Notes: generated by a model not told the origin, from the letters alone. DNA of 64,000 nt from Candidatus Endomicrobium labiotermitis (GCA_009778965.1 WRFE01000001.1:49117-113116); one strand, 5' to 3'; positions 29,325 to 39,328 are shown, numbered from the stretch's first letter. Numbers and translations are program-made.

Positions 29325-29726
29325 ATGAAAAAAGCTGTTTTCTTATTAATTTTTCCTTTTTTACTGATTTCCTGCTCTGTTTTGGACTATCCTGCCAGAA
29401 TAGCGGGGTTTTCTATTCAAAAATTTGAAAACGAGCAAGTCGGACGGTTTGAAGAAGTTTTCGAAATGTCCAAAAAAGACGGCTTCAACAAAATGCTTGA
29501 AATTATAAGCAAATTAAGGGCAAGGGTCACGCATAAAAGCTTCAACAAAGGTTATATTGTAGCCTTTGAATTTACAAAAAGTTTTGATTATTGCCTGGAT
29601 TCTACCGAAGCGGCATTTTTCTTTGAAGTAATTGATAATGAAACATTAAAAGTTACTGTGGTATGCAATAACAGTCTGTTAGCAAGAAACATATCTCAAA
29701 AAGTTTTTGAAATGATGCGCAGTTGA
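29325..29726 (+). CDS. Hypothetical lipoprotein
   Basis: MKKAVFLLIFPFLLISCSV lipobox. Confidence 0.65.
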   Translation: MKKAVFLLIFPFLLISCSVLDYPARIAGFSIQKFENEQVGRFEEVFEMSKKDGFNKMLEIISKLRARVTHKSFNKGYIVAFEFTKSFDYCLDSTEAAFFFEVIDNETLKVTVVCNNSLLARNISQKVFEMMRS

Positions 29727-29753
29727 CAAAAGCAGCTTGTAATTCCTCTCTTT

Positions 29754-29844
29754 TGTCATCCCCGAGTGTCTTAGTCGGGGATCTGCCGTAAAGAGTTAAG
29801 TTTATTAAAACTGCAGATTCCCGATTACAAATTTCGGGAATGAC
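29754..29844. repeat. Family D palindromic repeat
   Basis: tgtcatccccgagtgtcttagtcggggatctgccg...ctgcagattcccgattacaaatttcgggaatgac. Confidence 0.75.
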
Positions 29845-29870
29845 AAGACAAAAATGTAAAGGTACCCAGA

Positions 29871-31178
29871 ATGGCAAAAATCGTAAAAATTATAGGCAGA
29901 GAAATTATTGATTCCCGCGGAAATCCTACTGTTGAGGCGGACGTTATTCTTGATGACGGAACTTTAGGCAGAGCAGCCGTACCGTCAGGAGCGTCAACAG
30001 GTTCAAGGGAAGCGTTAGAGTTAAGAGACGGAGACAACAACAGATTCGACGGCAAAGGCGTTTTAAAAGCAGTTGAAAACATAAACAAAATAATAGCTCC
30101 CGAGCTTATAGGTACGGAAATAACAAATCAGTCTGAAATTGACGATAAAATGATAAACCTTGACGGCACGGATTTTAAAAGCCGTTTAGGCGCCAACGCA
30201 ATCCTCGGCGTTTCGCTTGCCGCGTGCAAAGCGGGCGCGGAGTCAAAAAAACTTCCGGTTTACGAATATGTCAGAGAAATTTACAATCTGAAAAGCGGCA
30301 AATACATTTTGCCTGTTCCTCTGATGAACATAATTAACGGCGGAGAACACGCGGACAACAATGTTGATTTACAGGAATTTATGATAGCGCCCGTAAGCGC
30401 TGCTAATTTCCGCGAAGCATTAAGAATGGGCTGCGAAGTTTTTCACAGCCTTAAAAAAGTTTTAAATTCCAAAAATTATTCCACAGGGGTTGGCGATGAA
30501 GGCGGATTTGCCCCGAATTTAAAATCTAACGCAGAAGCGTTAGAAGTTATATGCGAAGCAATAAAAGAATCCGGCTATGAAACAGGCAAAGACATTGTTT
30601 TTGCTTTGGATGCGGCCGCAAGCGAATTTTACAAAGATAACAATTATACACTTGAAGGCGAAACGGAAAATAAAGTTAAATCATCGCGCGAAATGATTTC
30701 TTATTACGAAAACCTTTTGAAAAAATATCCTGTTATATCGATTGAAGACGGTTTGAGTGAACAGGATTGGGAAGGCTGGAAAATCCTTACTGACGAATTA
30801 AAATCTAAAGTCCAGCTAGTAGGAGACGACCTTTTTGTCACAAATCCTAAAATTTTTAAAGAAGGAATTGAAAAGGGTATCGCAAATTCAATACTTATTA
30901 AGGTAAATCAGATAGGAACTCTTTCCGAAACCGTTGCCGCCGTACAAATGGCTTACAAAAACGGATATACCGCAATTATGTCGCACCGCTCCGGAGAAAC
31001 AGAAGACACGATTATAGCGGACTTGGCTGTCGCTCTTAATACAGGTCAAATAAAAACAGGCTCCGCTTCAAGAACAGACAGGATTTGTAAATATAACAGA
31101 CTTTTGAGAATTGAGGAAGAGCTTGAAAACAAAGGAAAGAATGTTTCCTTTTTAGGTAGAAATGTCTTTAAACAATAA
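29871..31178 (+). CDS. eno: Enolase
   Basis: [63 protein letters not shown]. Confidence 0.95.
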   Translation: MAKIVKIIGREIIDSRGNPTVEADVILDDGTLGRAAVPSGASTGSREALELRDGDNNRFDGKGVLKAVENINKIIAPELIGTEITNQSEIDDKMINLDGTDFKSRLGANAILGVSLAACKAGAESKKLPVYEYVREIYNLKSGKYILPVPLMNIINGGEHADNNVDLQEFMIAPVSAANFREALRMGCEVFHSLKKVLNSKNYSTGVGDEGGFAPNLKSNAEALEVICEAIKESGYETGKDIVFALDAAASEFYKDNNYTLEGETENKVKSSREMISYYENLLKKYPVISIEDGLSEQDWEGWKILTDELKSKVQLVGDDLFVTNPKIFKEGIEKGIANSILIKVNQIGTLSETVAAVQMAYKNGYTAIMSHRSGETEDTIIADLAVALNTGQIKTGSASRTDRICKYNRLLRIEEELENKGKNVSFLGRNVFKQ

Positions 31179-31183
31179 GGTTT

Positions 31184-31267
31184 TGTCATTCCGGACTTGA
31201 TCCGGAATCCATTTTTGCTGAACATTTTTAACGACTAACGTGGATTCCGTTTTTCAACGGAATGACG
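31184..31267. repeat. Family B/D chimeric palindromic repeat
   Basis: tgtcattccggacttgatccggaatcc...cgtggattccgtttttcaacggaatgacg. Confidence 0.7.
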
Positions 31268-31281
31268 GCAAAACAAAAACA

Positions 31282-31581
31282 ATGAAAAAATTCAAACTTA
31301 GATGGCGTTATGTAATATTATTTTCTTTGGCGGGTTATTTGCTTTTCAATTCCGGCTCACGCGCTCTTGTGAGTAATTTTTTAGATATTCAAAAACTTAA
31401 AAGCAACATAAAAAAAGCCGAAGCCCAAAATGATCTCTATCAATCAAGACTGCACAGACTTGAAAATATTCCTGAATTTATGGAACATGAAATAAGAGCT
31501 GAACTGAAAGTCATAGGACAAGGCGAAGTAGAATACAGATTTTTGTCTGAAGAAGAAGAGAAGAAAGCTAAAGAAAAGTGA
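31282..31581 (+). CDS. FtsB/DivIC-like septum formation initiator
   Basis: Short TM plus coiled coil (RALVSNFLDIQKLKSNIKKAEAQNDLYQSRLHRLENIPEFMEHEIRAELKVIGQGEVEYRF) downstream of eno. Start trimmed to MKKFKLR. Confidence 0.65.
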   Translation: MKKFKLRWRYVILFSLAGYLLFNSGSRALVSNFLDIQKLKSNIKKAEAQNDLYQSRLHRLENIPEFMEHEIRAELKVIGQGEVEYRFLSEEEEKKAKEK

Positions 31582-31609
31582 CAAAAGCAAGCTTTTATTC
31601 CTTTCTTTT

Positions 31610-31673
31610 GTCATCCCCGAATGTTTCTATCGGGGATCCATTTTAAGATTCCGGCTCGGAGGCCGGAATGACA
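31610..31673. repeat. Chimeric palindromic repeat (D-left, C-right)
   Basis: tgtcatccccgaatgtttctatcggggatccattttaagattccggctcggaggccggaatgaca. Confidence 0.7.
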
Positions 31674-31696
31674 ACTGGTTTACCGACAAGCAACCC

Positions 31697-32473
31697 TTAA
31701 ACATTTATCAACAGCTTAGTATACTCGTGTTTCGGATTTTTAAAAATTTCTTCTGTATTTCCAATTTCAACAATTTCCCCGTTATGCATTACCGCCATTG
31801 TATCGGAATATCTCCTGGCTATACGCATATTGTGCGTTATCATAATAAGCGTCAAACCAAGCGTATTTTTTAGTTCGTTGATTAAGTCTAAAATCTGCTT
31901 TTGTATAGACGCGTCCAAACCGGTTGTCGGTTCATCGGCAATTAAAAATTCCGGATTATTCATTATTGCCATAGCTATTAAAACTCTTTGCTTCTGCCCG
32001 CCGCTTAACTGATGAGGATACGAATTAAAAATTCTTTCCGTATCGTCCAGCTTAACTTTTTTCAACGCTTCATCAACGCGCTTTCTTATTTCGTCGTTAG
32101 ACGCCTGCGAATTATGAATTGTAAAAGATTCGGCAATCTGCTTTCCGACTTTTATTACGGGATTCAAATATGACTGCGGATCCTGAAATATCATTGATAT
32201 TTTAGAACCTTTTAAAACTCTTTTTTCGTCAAAAGTCATTTTAAGCAGATCTTTCCCGCGGTAAAATATGCTTCCCGATTTTATTTTTCCGCCGTCAATT
32301 CCCGTTAAATCCATTATGGCGGAGGCAACTGTACTTTTTCCGCTTCCGGAACGGCCCACAATAACAAACGTTTCGCCTTTTTTGACGTTAAAAGAAACGT
32401 TTTTAACAGCCCCAACGATTGAGGAAGATGTTTTGTATTCAACTGATAAATTTTTTATTTCAAGTATGTTCAT
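31697..32473 (-). CDS. Peptide ABC transporter ATP-binding protein, OppD/DppD-like
   Basis: VGRSGSGKSTVASAIMDL Walker A, LSGGQKQRVLIAMAI, LIADEPTTGLDA. Confidence 0.9.
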   Translation of the reverse strand: MNILEIKNLSVEYKTSSSIVGAVKNVSFNVKKGETFVIVGRSGSGKSTVASAIMDLTGIDGGKIKSGSIFYRGKDLLKMTFDEKRVLKGSKISMIFQDPQSYLNPVIKVGKQIAESFTIHNSQASNDEIRKRVDEALKKVKLDDTERIFNSYPHQLSGGQKQRVLIAMAIMNNPEFLIADEPTTGLDASIQKQILDLINELKNTLGLTLIMITHNMRIARRYSDTMAVMHNGEIVEIGNTEEIFKNPKHEYTKLLINV

Positions 32474-32564
32474 TTTAAAAATCAGAAGCTAAGAAGTTTA
32501 GAAGCTCAGAAGCTTGGTAAAAAATCATTTGCAAAGCCTCTAAGCTGCTAAGCCCTCCAATCTT

Positions 32565-33380
32565 CTATGTCTCCTTAGGGTCTAAAATATCCCTTAACGC
32601 TTCGCCTATAAGATTAAAAGACAATACTGTCAGTAAAATTACCATGCCCGGAAAAACCGATAACCACCACGCGACATAAATATAGTCTTTTCCCTGCATA
32701 AGAATCTGCCCCCAAGACGACATCGGAGGCTGAACGCCCAACCCCAAAAACGAAAGCCCGGATTCAATCAAAATAGCTCCGCCCACAGCTATCGCCGCGT
32801 AAACTATTATAGGAGAAATAATGTTAGGCAGAATGTGAACAAAAAACAAACGGGGTTTGCTGACGGCAAGCATTTTTGAAGCTAAAACAAATTCCCTTTC
32901 CCTTATAGACAAAACTTCCGCACGCACGATTCTCGCAAGCCCGGTCCATGATGTTAATCCTATCACTATCATAACGCTGTATATATTGGGCTCGAAAAAC
33001 GCTATCACCAAAAGAATTAAAAAGAATGTCGGGAAGCAAAGCACTATATCAGTAAAACGCATGATAATACTGTCTGTAGCTCCTCCGAAATAACCCGAAA
33101 GCATGCCAAGAACCGCGCCTATAAGAACAGTCAAAAACGCTGCAAAAAAACCGACAGACATTGAAACTCTTGCCCCGTAAACCATACGCGAAAAAACATC
33201 ACGGCCCAAATCGTCTGTTCCAAGAAGATGGACTGCGGAAGGAGCTGCAAGCCGGTTCGATAAATCCTGGGACGCCGGATCATATGGGGCTATAAACGGC
33301 GCGAACACCGCGATAAAAACAACTATCGCGATGAAAACTATGCTTATGAATGCCGCTTTGTTTTTAAATATTTTTTTCAT
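32565..33380 (-). CDS. Peptide ABC transporter permease, OppC/DppC-like
   Basis: HLLGTDDLGRDVFSRMVYGARVSMSVG; EAA loop; GLGVQPPMSSWGQIL. Confidence 0.9.
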   Translation of the reverse strand: MKKIFKNKAAFISIVFIAIVVFIAVFAPFIAPYDPASQDLSNRLAAPSAVHLLGTDDLGRDVFSRMVYGARVSMSVGFFAAFLTVLIGAVLGMLSGYFGGATDSIIMRFTDIVLCFPTFFLILLVIAFFEPNIYSVMIVIGLTSWTGLARIVRAEVLSIREREFVLASKMLAVSKPRLFFVHILPNIISPIIVYAAIAVGGAILIESGLSFLGLGVQPPMSSWGQILMQGKDYIYVAWWLSVFPGMVILLTVLSFNLIGEALRDILDPKET

Positions 33381-33387
33381 AATTTAT

Positions 33388-33487
33388 CGCCCTCTCCTTA
33401 ATCCTCTCCCTGACAAGGGAGAGGAAAGAAAGACAAAAATTCTGTTTCCCCTCTCCATTGTCAGGGAGAGGGCAGGGTGAGGGAGCG
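33388..33487. repeat. Family F palindromic repeat, full unit, between oppB and oppC
   Basis: cgccctctccttaatcctctccctgacaagggagaggaaag...cctctccattgtcagggagagggcagggtgagggagcg. Confidence 0.85.
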
Positions 33488-33490
33488 CCT

Positions 33491-34462
33491 TTACCTATAC
33501 CTAATCCTCGGGTCAGCAACCGCGTACAAAACATCGGCAATAATATTTCCAAGTAAAGTTAAAAACGCGGAAATTACGCCAATACCCATAATCACGGGAT
33601 AATCCCTTGCCATTATCGCGTCAAAACCTAATCTTCCCATGCCGGGATAAGAAAAAACCGTTTCTATAATAAAACTTCCGCCTATAAGTCCAGGAATTGA
33701 TAAACCTATTATTGTTATTAAAGGAAGCAAAGCATTTTTTAAAGCATGGTTAAAAATTACCTGTCTTTCGGAAAGACCTTTGGAATACGCGGTTTTTATA
33801 TAATCCTGTTTTAAAACGTCAAGCATTCCGGAACGTATATAACGGGAAAGAACCGCGAAAGAACCAAGCGTAGAAACTATTACCGGTAAAACCAAATGGC
33901 TTGCCAAATCCCAGGTTTTACCGAAAAAAGAAAGTTCGCTAAAATCAAAAGAAGTAAGCCCTGAAATAGGAAACCATCCCAACCATAAGCCGAACACTAT
34001 CATAAGCATAAGCGCCACCCAAAAAACAGGCGCTGAAAAACAAACAAAAACAACAACAGTCAAAACCCTGTCAAATAAAGAATATTTTCTGACAGCTGAA
34101 TAAATGCCTACGGGAACAGCTATGACTAACATCAAAATTATTGATAACACGTTCAACAATATCGTAGCGGGCAGTCTTTCAATAATTTTTTCAGAAGCGG
34201 GACGGCCGTCTTTAAAAGATTTGCCGAAATCAAAAACAGCTACTCTTTTAAGCCAATTCCAATACTGCACGTGGACAGGTTTGTCTAACCCGTAAAGTTT
34301 GACGAGCCTTTCCTTTGCCTCGGAAGTTATCTGAGGATTAAAGTCAGTCATAGTGTCTATGGGTTTCCCGGGAGTAAAATACATAACGCCGAACGTAAGC
34401 ACGGTTATGCCTATTATTATCGGGATTGAATATAATAGTCTTTTTACTAAATACTGAAACAT
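33491..34462 (-). CDS. Peptide ABC transporter permease, OppB/DppB-like
   Basis: MFQYLVKRLLYSIPIIIGITVLTFGVMYFTPGKP; GLIGGSFIIETVFSYPGMG. Confidence 0.9.
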   Translation of the reverse strand: MFQYLVKRLLYSIPIIIGITVLTFGVMYFTPGKPIDTMTDFNPQITSEAKERLVKLYGLDKPVHVQYWNWLKRVAVFDFGKSFKDGRPASEKIIERLPATILLNVLSIILMLVIAVPVGIYSAVRKYSLFDRVLTVVVFVCFSAPVFWVALMLMIVFGLWLGWFPISGLTSFDFSELSFFGKTWDLASHLVLPVIVSTLGSFAVLSRYIRSGMLDVLKQDYIKTAYSKGLSERQVIFNHALKNALLPLITIIGLSIPGLIGGSFIIETVFSYPGMGRLGFDAIMARDYPVIMGIGVISAFLTLLGNIIADVLYAVADPRIRYR

Positions 34463-34490
34463 TTATGTCCTTTGCTTACAATAATACTAT

Positions 34491-34525
34491 GTCACCCTGA
34501 GCGAAGCCGAAGGGTCTGCCGTTAA
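34491..34525. repeat. Left half of a split family A repeat
   Basis: gtcaccctgagcgaagccgaagggtctgccgttaa, identical to the left half of 14946..15027. Confidence 0.85.
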
Positions 34526-34533
34526 GATTAACA

Positions 34534-34821
34534 CTATAAAATAGTTTTATACAAATCACTCCATGATTTATTACTTGTTTCTATAAGCAAAATTTTCTTT
34601 TCTCTTCGCCAGCCCTTAAGTTGTTTTTCTCTTTCTATTGCTTCCGTTACATTATTAAACATTTCGGCATAAACCAATTTATTAACTTTATATTTCTTTG
34701 TAAATCCCGGAACAAGCCCTTCCTTATGTTCATATACTCTTCTTGCTATATCATTTGTAATGCCGATATACATAACACCATCTTTTTTACTTGCCATTAT
34801 ATAAACACAATAATTTCTCAT
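34534..34821 (-). CDS. GIY-YIG endonuclease domain small protein
   Basis: CVYIMASKKDGVMYIGITNDIARRVYEHKEG...FTKKYKVNKLVYAEMFNNVTEAIEREKQLKGWRREKKILLIE. Confidence 0.9.
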   Translation of the reverse strand: MRNYCVYIMASKKDGVMYIGITNDIARRVYEHKEGLVPGFTKKYKVNKLVYAEMFNNVTEAIEREKQLKGWRREKKILLIETSNKSWSDLYKTIL

Positions 34822-34840
34822 AATCTTTCATCAAATTAAA

Positions 34841-34887
34841 CTGCAGATGTTTCGGCTACGCAACTATGTTGCTTCGCTCAACATGAC
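34841..34887. repeat. Right half of the split family A repeat
   Basis: ctgcagatgtttcggctacgcaactatgttgcttcgctcaacatgac; matches the right half of other A copies. Confidence 0.8.
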
Positions 34888-34915
34888 AAACAATGACAGA
34901 CAACAACAAAATCCT

Positions 34916-36724
34916 TTACCTGTCGCTAAAAAAATATCTTTGCTGTGACTTCGGCACCCACCATTCGATAAAGTTATACATTATGCCTATCGGCGCGGGT
35001 TCAATTCCTTTAAAACGCTTATGCACAGCTTGCATTGAATCCGGGTAATATAAAAAAATGCATGGCAGATCCTCTGCCATAATTTCCTGTATTTCATAAT
35101 ACATTTTTTTTCTGGTTTCAACGTCAAAAACAGCTCTGGCTTTTTCATAAAGCCTGTCAACCCGGGGATTATTATAAGATAAAAAATTATACTCTCTCGG
35201 AGCAGTCTGGCTTGAATGCCAGAGCAAAAATTGATCCGGATCAAAGCTGAGACTCCATCCCATAATAACCGCGTCAAATTCTCTTTTGGCTATATACTGA
35301 TTAACAAAAGTTGAAAACTCTATTATGCGTATATTAGCTTTTATTCCTATTTTTTTTAACTGCTGCTGAACAATCTGCGCGGTCAGTTCCCGCTGTTTAT
35401 TTCCCTGATTTGTCGTAATGGTAAATTCAAACTTTTTGCCGAGATACTCCAGCCAGCCGTCATTATCTATATCTTCAAAACCGAGTTCTTTTAACATCGC
35501 TGCGGCTTTTTGCAGATTATATTCGGACTCGGCAATATTTGGGTTAAAAGCCCAGCTTTGCGGAGGATACGGACCAATCGCTTCTTTTCCCGTTCCTAAA
35601 AGCACGCCATCTATTATGTCTTTTTTGTTTATCGCCAGCTGCATCGCCTGCCTGAAGTTTTTATCGTCAAAAGGTTTTCTTTTCATATTAAAACCCAGAT
35701 AAGTAAACGCGAATACAGGCTGGCGGAATTTATTGTAGAATTTAAAAAAACTGTCGTAAGCGTACCATTGGTCCGGCGTTAAAGCAACAGCGTCTAAAGA
35801 TTGTTTCCGCAGTTCTAAAAATTGTACTGCCTGGTCAGGGACTATTCGTATTATATATCTGTCTATATACGGTCTGCCTTCAAAATAATCGGGGTTTGCT
35901 TCAAGAACAATTTTTTGGTCTGTCTGCCAGGACTTGAATTTATAAGGTCCGGTTCCGACCGGTTTTCTGTTTGCCGCGGCGGTATTTATGTCTTGTCCTT
36001 CAAAAATATGCTTAGGGATTATCTGCATACCCCATCTTTCAAGATTGGGCGCGAAAGGTTTGTCATAAAGTATTTTTACTGTATAATCGTCAATTATTTG
36101 GAAATCTTTTATTATCGTAAAGTTTGACGAATAAGGAGTTTTAACGTTTGGATCTATTAAAACTTCGTAAGTAAACCTGACATCTTTTGCAGTAAAAGGA
36201 ACGCCGTCATGCCATTTAACGTTTTTACGCAGTTTAAAAATTATTTCAAGACCGTCTTTTGAAACTTCAAAGCTTTCCGCTAAATCGCCGGTAAGGTTTA
36301 AATCTTTATCGTATTTTACAAGTCCGTTAAATAACTTGTCTAACACCATGGAAGAAGAAGTGTCGCTGGCAAGAATCGGATTGAGAAACGATGCGTCGCT
36401 TAAGCTTGCGATTATAAAAGCATCGCCGTATACCGGCGCGGAATCATCTAAATCTTTTATTTCTATGTCAGAATTGTTTGAAGAACAGGAAAACATAAAA
36501 AACAGTAATAAAACAAAAGCGCAGAAGCAACGACTGGATTGCCACGTCAGCGCTTTGCGCTTCCTCGCAATGACAGGCTGGACTTTTGCTTTTTTGTCAT
36601 TCCCGAGTGTTTCTATCGGGAATCCACGTTTGCTTTTTAAGGACTTAAGGAATAAACAAATTTTCAGCAACAATGGATACCCGCTTTCGCGAGTATGACA
36701 GCATTCAATTTCTTCACTCTTCAC
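34916..36724 (-). CDS. Extracellular peptide-binding protein, OppA/SBP family 5 (true start uncertain)
   Basis: LLFFMFSCSSN lipobox; LAESFEVSKDGLEIIFKLRKNVKWHDGVPFTAKDVRFTYE, VGTGPYKFKSW. Confidence 0.88.
   Translation of the reverse strand: MKSEEIECCHTRESGYPLLLKICLFLKSLKSKRGFPIETLGNDKKAKVQPVIARKRKALTWQSSRCFCAFVLLLFFMFSCSSNNSDIEIKDLDDSAPVYGDAFIIASLSDASFLNPILASDTSSSMVLDKLFNGLVKYDKDLNLTGDLAESFEVSKDGLEIIFKLRKNVKWHDGVPFTAKDVRFTYEVLIDPNVKTPYSSNFTIIKDFQIIDDYTVKILYDKPFAPNLERWGMQIIPKHIFEGQDINTAAANRKPVGTGPYKFKSWQTDQKIVLEANPDYFEGRPYIDRYIIRIVPDQAVQFLELRKQSLDAVALTPDQWYAYDSFFKFYNKFRQPVFAFTYLGFNMKRKPFDDKNFRQAMQLAINKKDIIDGVLLGTGKEAIGPYPPQSWAFNPNIAESEYNLQKAAAMLKELGFEDIDNDGWLEYLGKKFEFTITTNQGNKQRELTAQIVQQQLKKIGIKANIRIIEFSTFVNQYIAKREFDAVIMGWSLSFDPDQFLLWHSSQTAPREYNFLSYNNPRVDRLYEKARAVFDVETRKKMYYEIQEIMAEDLPCIFLYYPDSMQAVHKRFKGIEPAPIGIMYNFIEWWVPKSQQRYFFSDR
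36536..36702. repeat. Repeats overlapping the predicted N-terminus of the peptide-binding protein
   Basis: Family G-type copy (reverse complement gtcattgcgaggaagcgcaaagcgctgacgtggcaatcc) adjoining a D-type chimera tgtcattcccgagtg...ggatacccgctttcgcgagtatgaca. Confidence 0.7.
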
Positions 36725-36734
36725 TTTTCACTCT

Positions 36735-38030
36735 TCACTTTTTAGTTTCAGGGTTTATTATCACCGTCAAAGACTGTTCGCCGAAAATTCTGTTAGCGAC
36801 TCTTTTAATGTCTTGGGCAGTAACATTTTCAACATCATCAAGGTACTTTTCATCGTATTTATAGCCTTGTCCGACAATTTCGCGCCAAGCGTGATAATAT
36901 GACCTTTTTCCGACAGTCTGCCTGTCCATTATGTAAAGACCTTTAATATATGTTTTCGTATCTTTAAGTTCCTGCGCGTCAACTTCTTTCGAACGGAAAT
37001 CTTTTAATATCTCATCTATTCTGTTAAGCGTTAAAGATATGTTTTTCTTATCAAGCCCTATATAAACGGCAAAATAACTTTCCATTATTCTTGAAGGATA
37101 AACCGCGTTTACCTCATAGGCAAGTCCCAGTTTTTCTCTGAGTTCCATAAAAAGAACGCTTGTCATTCTGCCGCCTAAAATAGCGTTGATAACTTTTAAA
37201 GTTACAAAATCTTTATCGCTTAAAGACGGCGCGGAAAACCCTTGAAGAATATAAGCCTGGTTAAACTTTCCGGCAAAATCGACTTTTTCCGGACGTTTAA
37301 AATCCAATTTCCATACGGGCGTTTCAAATTTCTTTCCTGTTTCAATATTCCCGAAATACTTTTCAAGAGATTTCTTAACAATTTTTTCGTCGATATTCCC
37401 TGCTATAGATATTAAAACATTCGAAGCGTTATAAGAATATTTGTGCCAGTCATTAAGATTATCGGAAGTCATTGCAGAAACTGTCTTTTCGCTTCCCGGC
37501 ACAGGCAAAGAATACGGCGCGGTTCCGTAAAAAAGTTTTATGAAATTATCGGAAGCGGTACGCCCTATGCTGTCTCTTCTTGAATTTAACCCGGCAATAG
37601 TATCTTTTTTTTCAAAATTAAGCTCGTTTTCGTCAAAAAGAGGATTTATTATAACGTCCGCAAAAATTTCGCAGGCTTTGTCAAAATATTCGGGCAAAAA
37701 ACTCATATTAAAGCCCGACATATCGTAATCGGTGTCGGAATATAAATCCGCGCCGATATTGTCAACGTCTTTCGCAAGCGTTTCCACGGAACGGTTTTTT
37801 GTAGCCTTAGCCATAAGCCTTGCAGTCAAACTTGAAATGCCCGCGTTATTTTCACCTTCAACAATAACCGATACGGGAGTTACAACCCTGACCGAAACAA
37901 CATTTGCTCCGCCGGTTTTATTGAATATAACTTTAATTCCGTTTTTAAGCGTAAAATCGTTCATTGCGCCTCCCGCGTTTTGAACTAAAACAAATTGAAA
38001 CAATATAAATAAGCCTATAATTTTTTTCAT
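36735..38030 (-). CDS. M16 family peptidase homolog lacking the HXXEH motif
   Basis: M16 fold pattern with NAGISSLTARLMAKATKN in place of HXXEH; QTVGKRSYYHAW. Confidence 0.85.
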   Translation of the reverse strand: MKKIIGLFILFQFVLVQNAGGAMNDFTLKNGIKVIFNKTGGANVVSVRVVTPVSVIVEGENNAGISSLTARLMAKATKNRSVETLAKDVDNIGADLYSDTDYDMSGFNMSFLPEYFDKACEIFADVIINPLFDENELNFEKKDTIAGLNSRRDSIGRTASDNFIKLFYGTAPYSLPVPGSEKTVSAMTSDNLNDWHKYSYNASNVLISIAGNIDEKIVKKSLEKYFGNIETGKKFETPVWKLDFKRPEKVDFAGKFNQAYILQGFSAPSLSDKDFVTLKVINAILGGRMTSVLFMELREKLGLAYEVNAVYPSRIMESYFAVYIGLDKKNISLTLNRIDEILKDFRSKEVDAQELKDTKTYIKGLYIMDRQTVGKRSYYHAWREIVGQGYKYDEKYLDDVENVTAQDIKRVANRIFGEQSLTVIINPETKK

Positions 38031-39328
38031 TTTCCGGCCTTCGCATTAGGCAGCAATGCAGCGGTTGTCATTCTGTCTGCCGAGAAATATTTAACAAAAA
38101 AATTACGGACGTCTTCTGCAGTAAGAGCTTCTATTCTGGGCATATAACCGTCTATAGCGTCCGGTCTGCCCATAAGAGTCCAATAGCCGACATTATGCGC
38201 GATATCAAAAGGAGTCTCATGCGAAAAATTCCACGAAGTTTTAAACGCAAGTTTTGACCTGTTGAGCTCTTCTTCTTCAATACCGTTTTCAATTATATTT
38301 TCTACCTGTCTTTTTATTTCGGCTTTTATCGCGTCCAGATTTTCAGGAGCAAAAACAGCGCTGATATAAGCGACTCCCGTTCCTTTAACGGTCATAAACG
38401 CTGAGCCTATGGAATAAACCAAACGTTTTTCATCTTTTAAAACCCTGTAAAGTCTTGATGTTTTTCCGCCGCCCAAAACAGACATAGCCAAATCGGCGAT
38501 AAAAATATCATCGGAAGTTATATCGGGTCCTAAAAAGCCCGAAACAAGATAGCCGACTTCAACTTTGTCGTGTTTAAGCCAATCTTTTCCTGTGTGAACT
38601 TTCTCTACAGTTACAGGGTCAGCCGGAGGCGTTCTTTTTTGAAATTTTCCGAAAGTTTTATCTATAAGTTTTTGAGTTTTCTTTTTATCAAAATTTCCGG
38701 AAACCACTACAACCATTTTTTCAGGCACATAATGCGCGCTGTAATATTCGTATATTTCGTCCCTTGAAACATTCGCGATAACGTCCGCGGTTCCTATAAT
38801 GCTGTTTTTCAAAGCGCTTTCTTCATAAATACTTTGAAAGAAATTTTCATAAAGAACAGCATGCGGATTATCGGAATGTCTTTGAATTTCTTCAATAACG
38901 ACTTTTCTTTCTCTGTCTATGTCATCCTTAGGCAAAAGAGGATTCTGCATAACGTCGGCAAGCATTTTAATTGTTTCTTCAACGCCGTCTTTCTGTATAT
39001 TTATGTAATACACGGTATATTCTTTAGACGTAGCTGCATTGATATAACCGCCCATATTTTCAACGCGGCGGCTCAATTCATCGCCCGGGTAATTTTCGCT
39101 TCCTTTAAACATCAAGTGTTCAAGAAAATGCGACAATCCGGCTTGCGACGGTTTTTCGTCAACGGCGCCTGCGCGGACAAAAACGGTTACCGATGCGGCA
39201 AGGCTGTCGTTATTATGAATCAACACAGCCGTAAGGTCATTATCGTATTTTTTCACGGTTCTGGCTCCTTTAGAAACACAGCCGCAAGCTATAAAAGCGC
39301 ATAAAACGGCCAGTAATATTTTTTTCAT
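38027..39328 (-). CDS. M16 family zinc peptidase (active type)
   Basis: GLSHFLEHLMFKGSENYP (HXXEH), DRERKVVIEEIQ; lipobox CAFIACGC. Confidence 0.92.
   Translation of the reverse strand: MKKILLAVLCAFIACGCVSKGARTVKKYDNDLTAVLIHNNDSLAASVTVFVRAGAVDEKPSQAGLSHFLEHLMFKGSENYPGDELSRRVENMGGYINAATSKEYTVYYINIQKDGVEETIKMLADVMQNPLLPKDDIDRERKVVIEEIQRHSDNPHAVLYENFFQSIYEESALKNSIIGTADVIANVSRDEIYEYYSAHYVPEKMVVVVSGNFDKKKTQKLIDKTFGKFQKRTPPADPVTVEKVHTGKDWLKHDKVEVGYLVSGFLGPDITSDDIFIADLAMSVLGGGKTSRLYRVLKDEKRLVYSIGSAFMTVKGTGVAYISAVFAPENLDAIKAEIKRQVENIIENGIEEEELNRSKLAFKTSWNFSHETPFDIAHNVGYWTLMGRPDAIDGYMPRIEALTAEDVRNFFVKYFSADRMTTAALLPNAKAGK

Noticed and set aside
31697-32473. Degraded opp operon because OppF is absent
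   Set aside because: The single ATPase has intact Walker and signature motifs; a second ATPase could be encoded elsewhere, so loss cannot be claimed from this window.
34526-34840. Group I intron carrying the GIY-YIG gene
   Set aside because: The insert is barely larger than the ORF and sits in an intergenic palindrome, not a gene; no room for an intron core.
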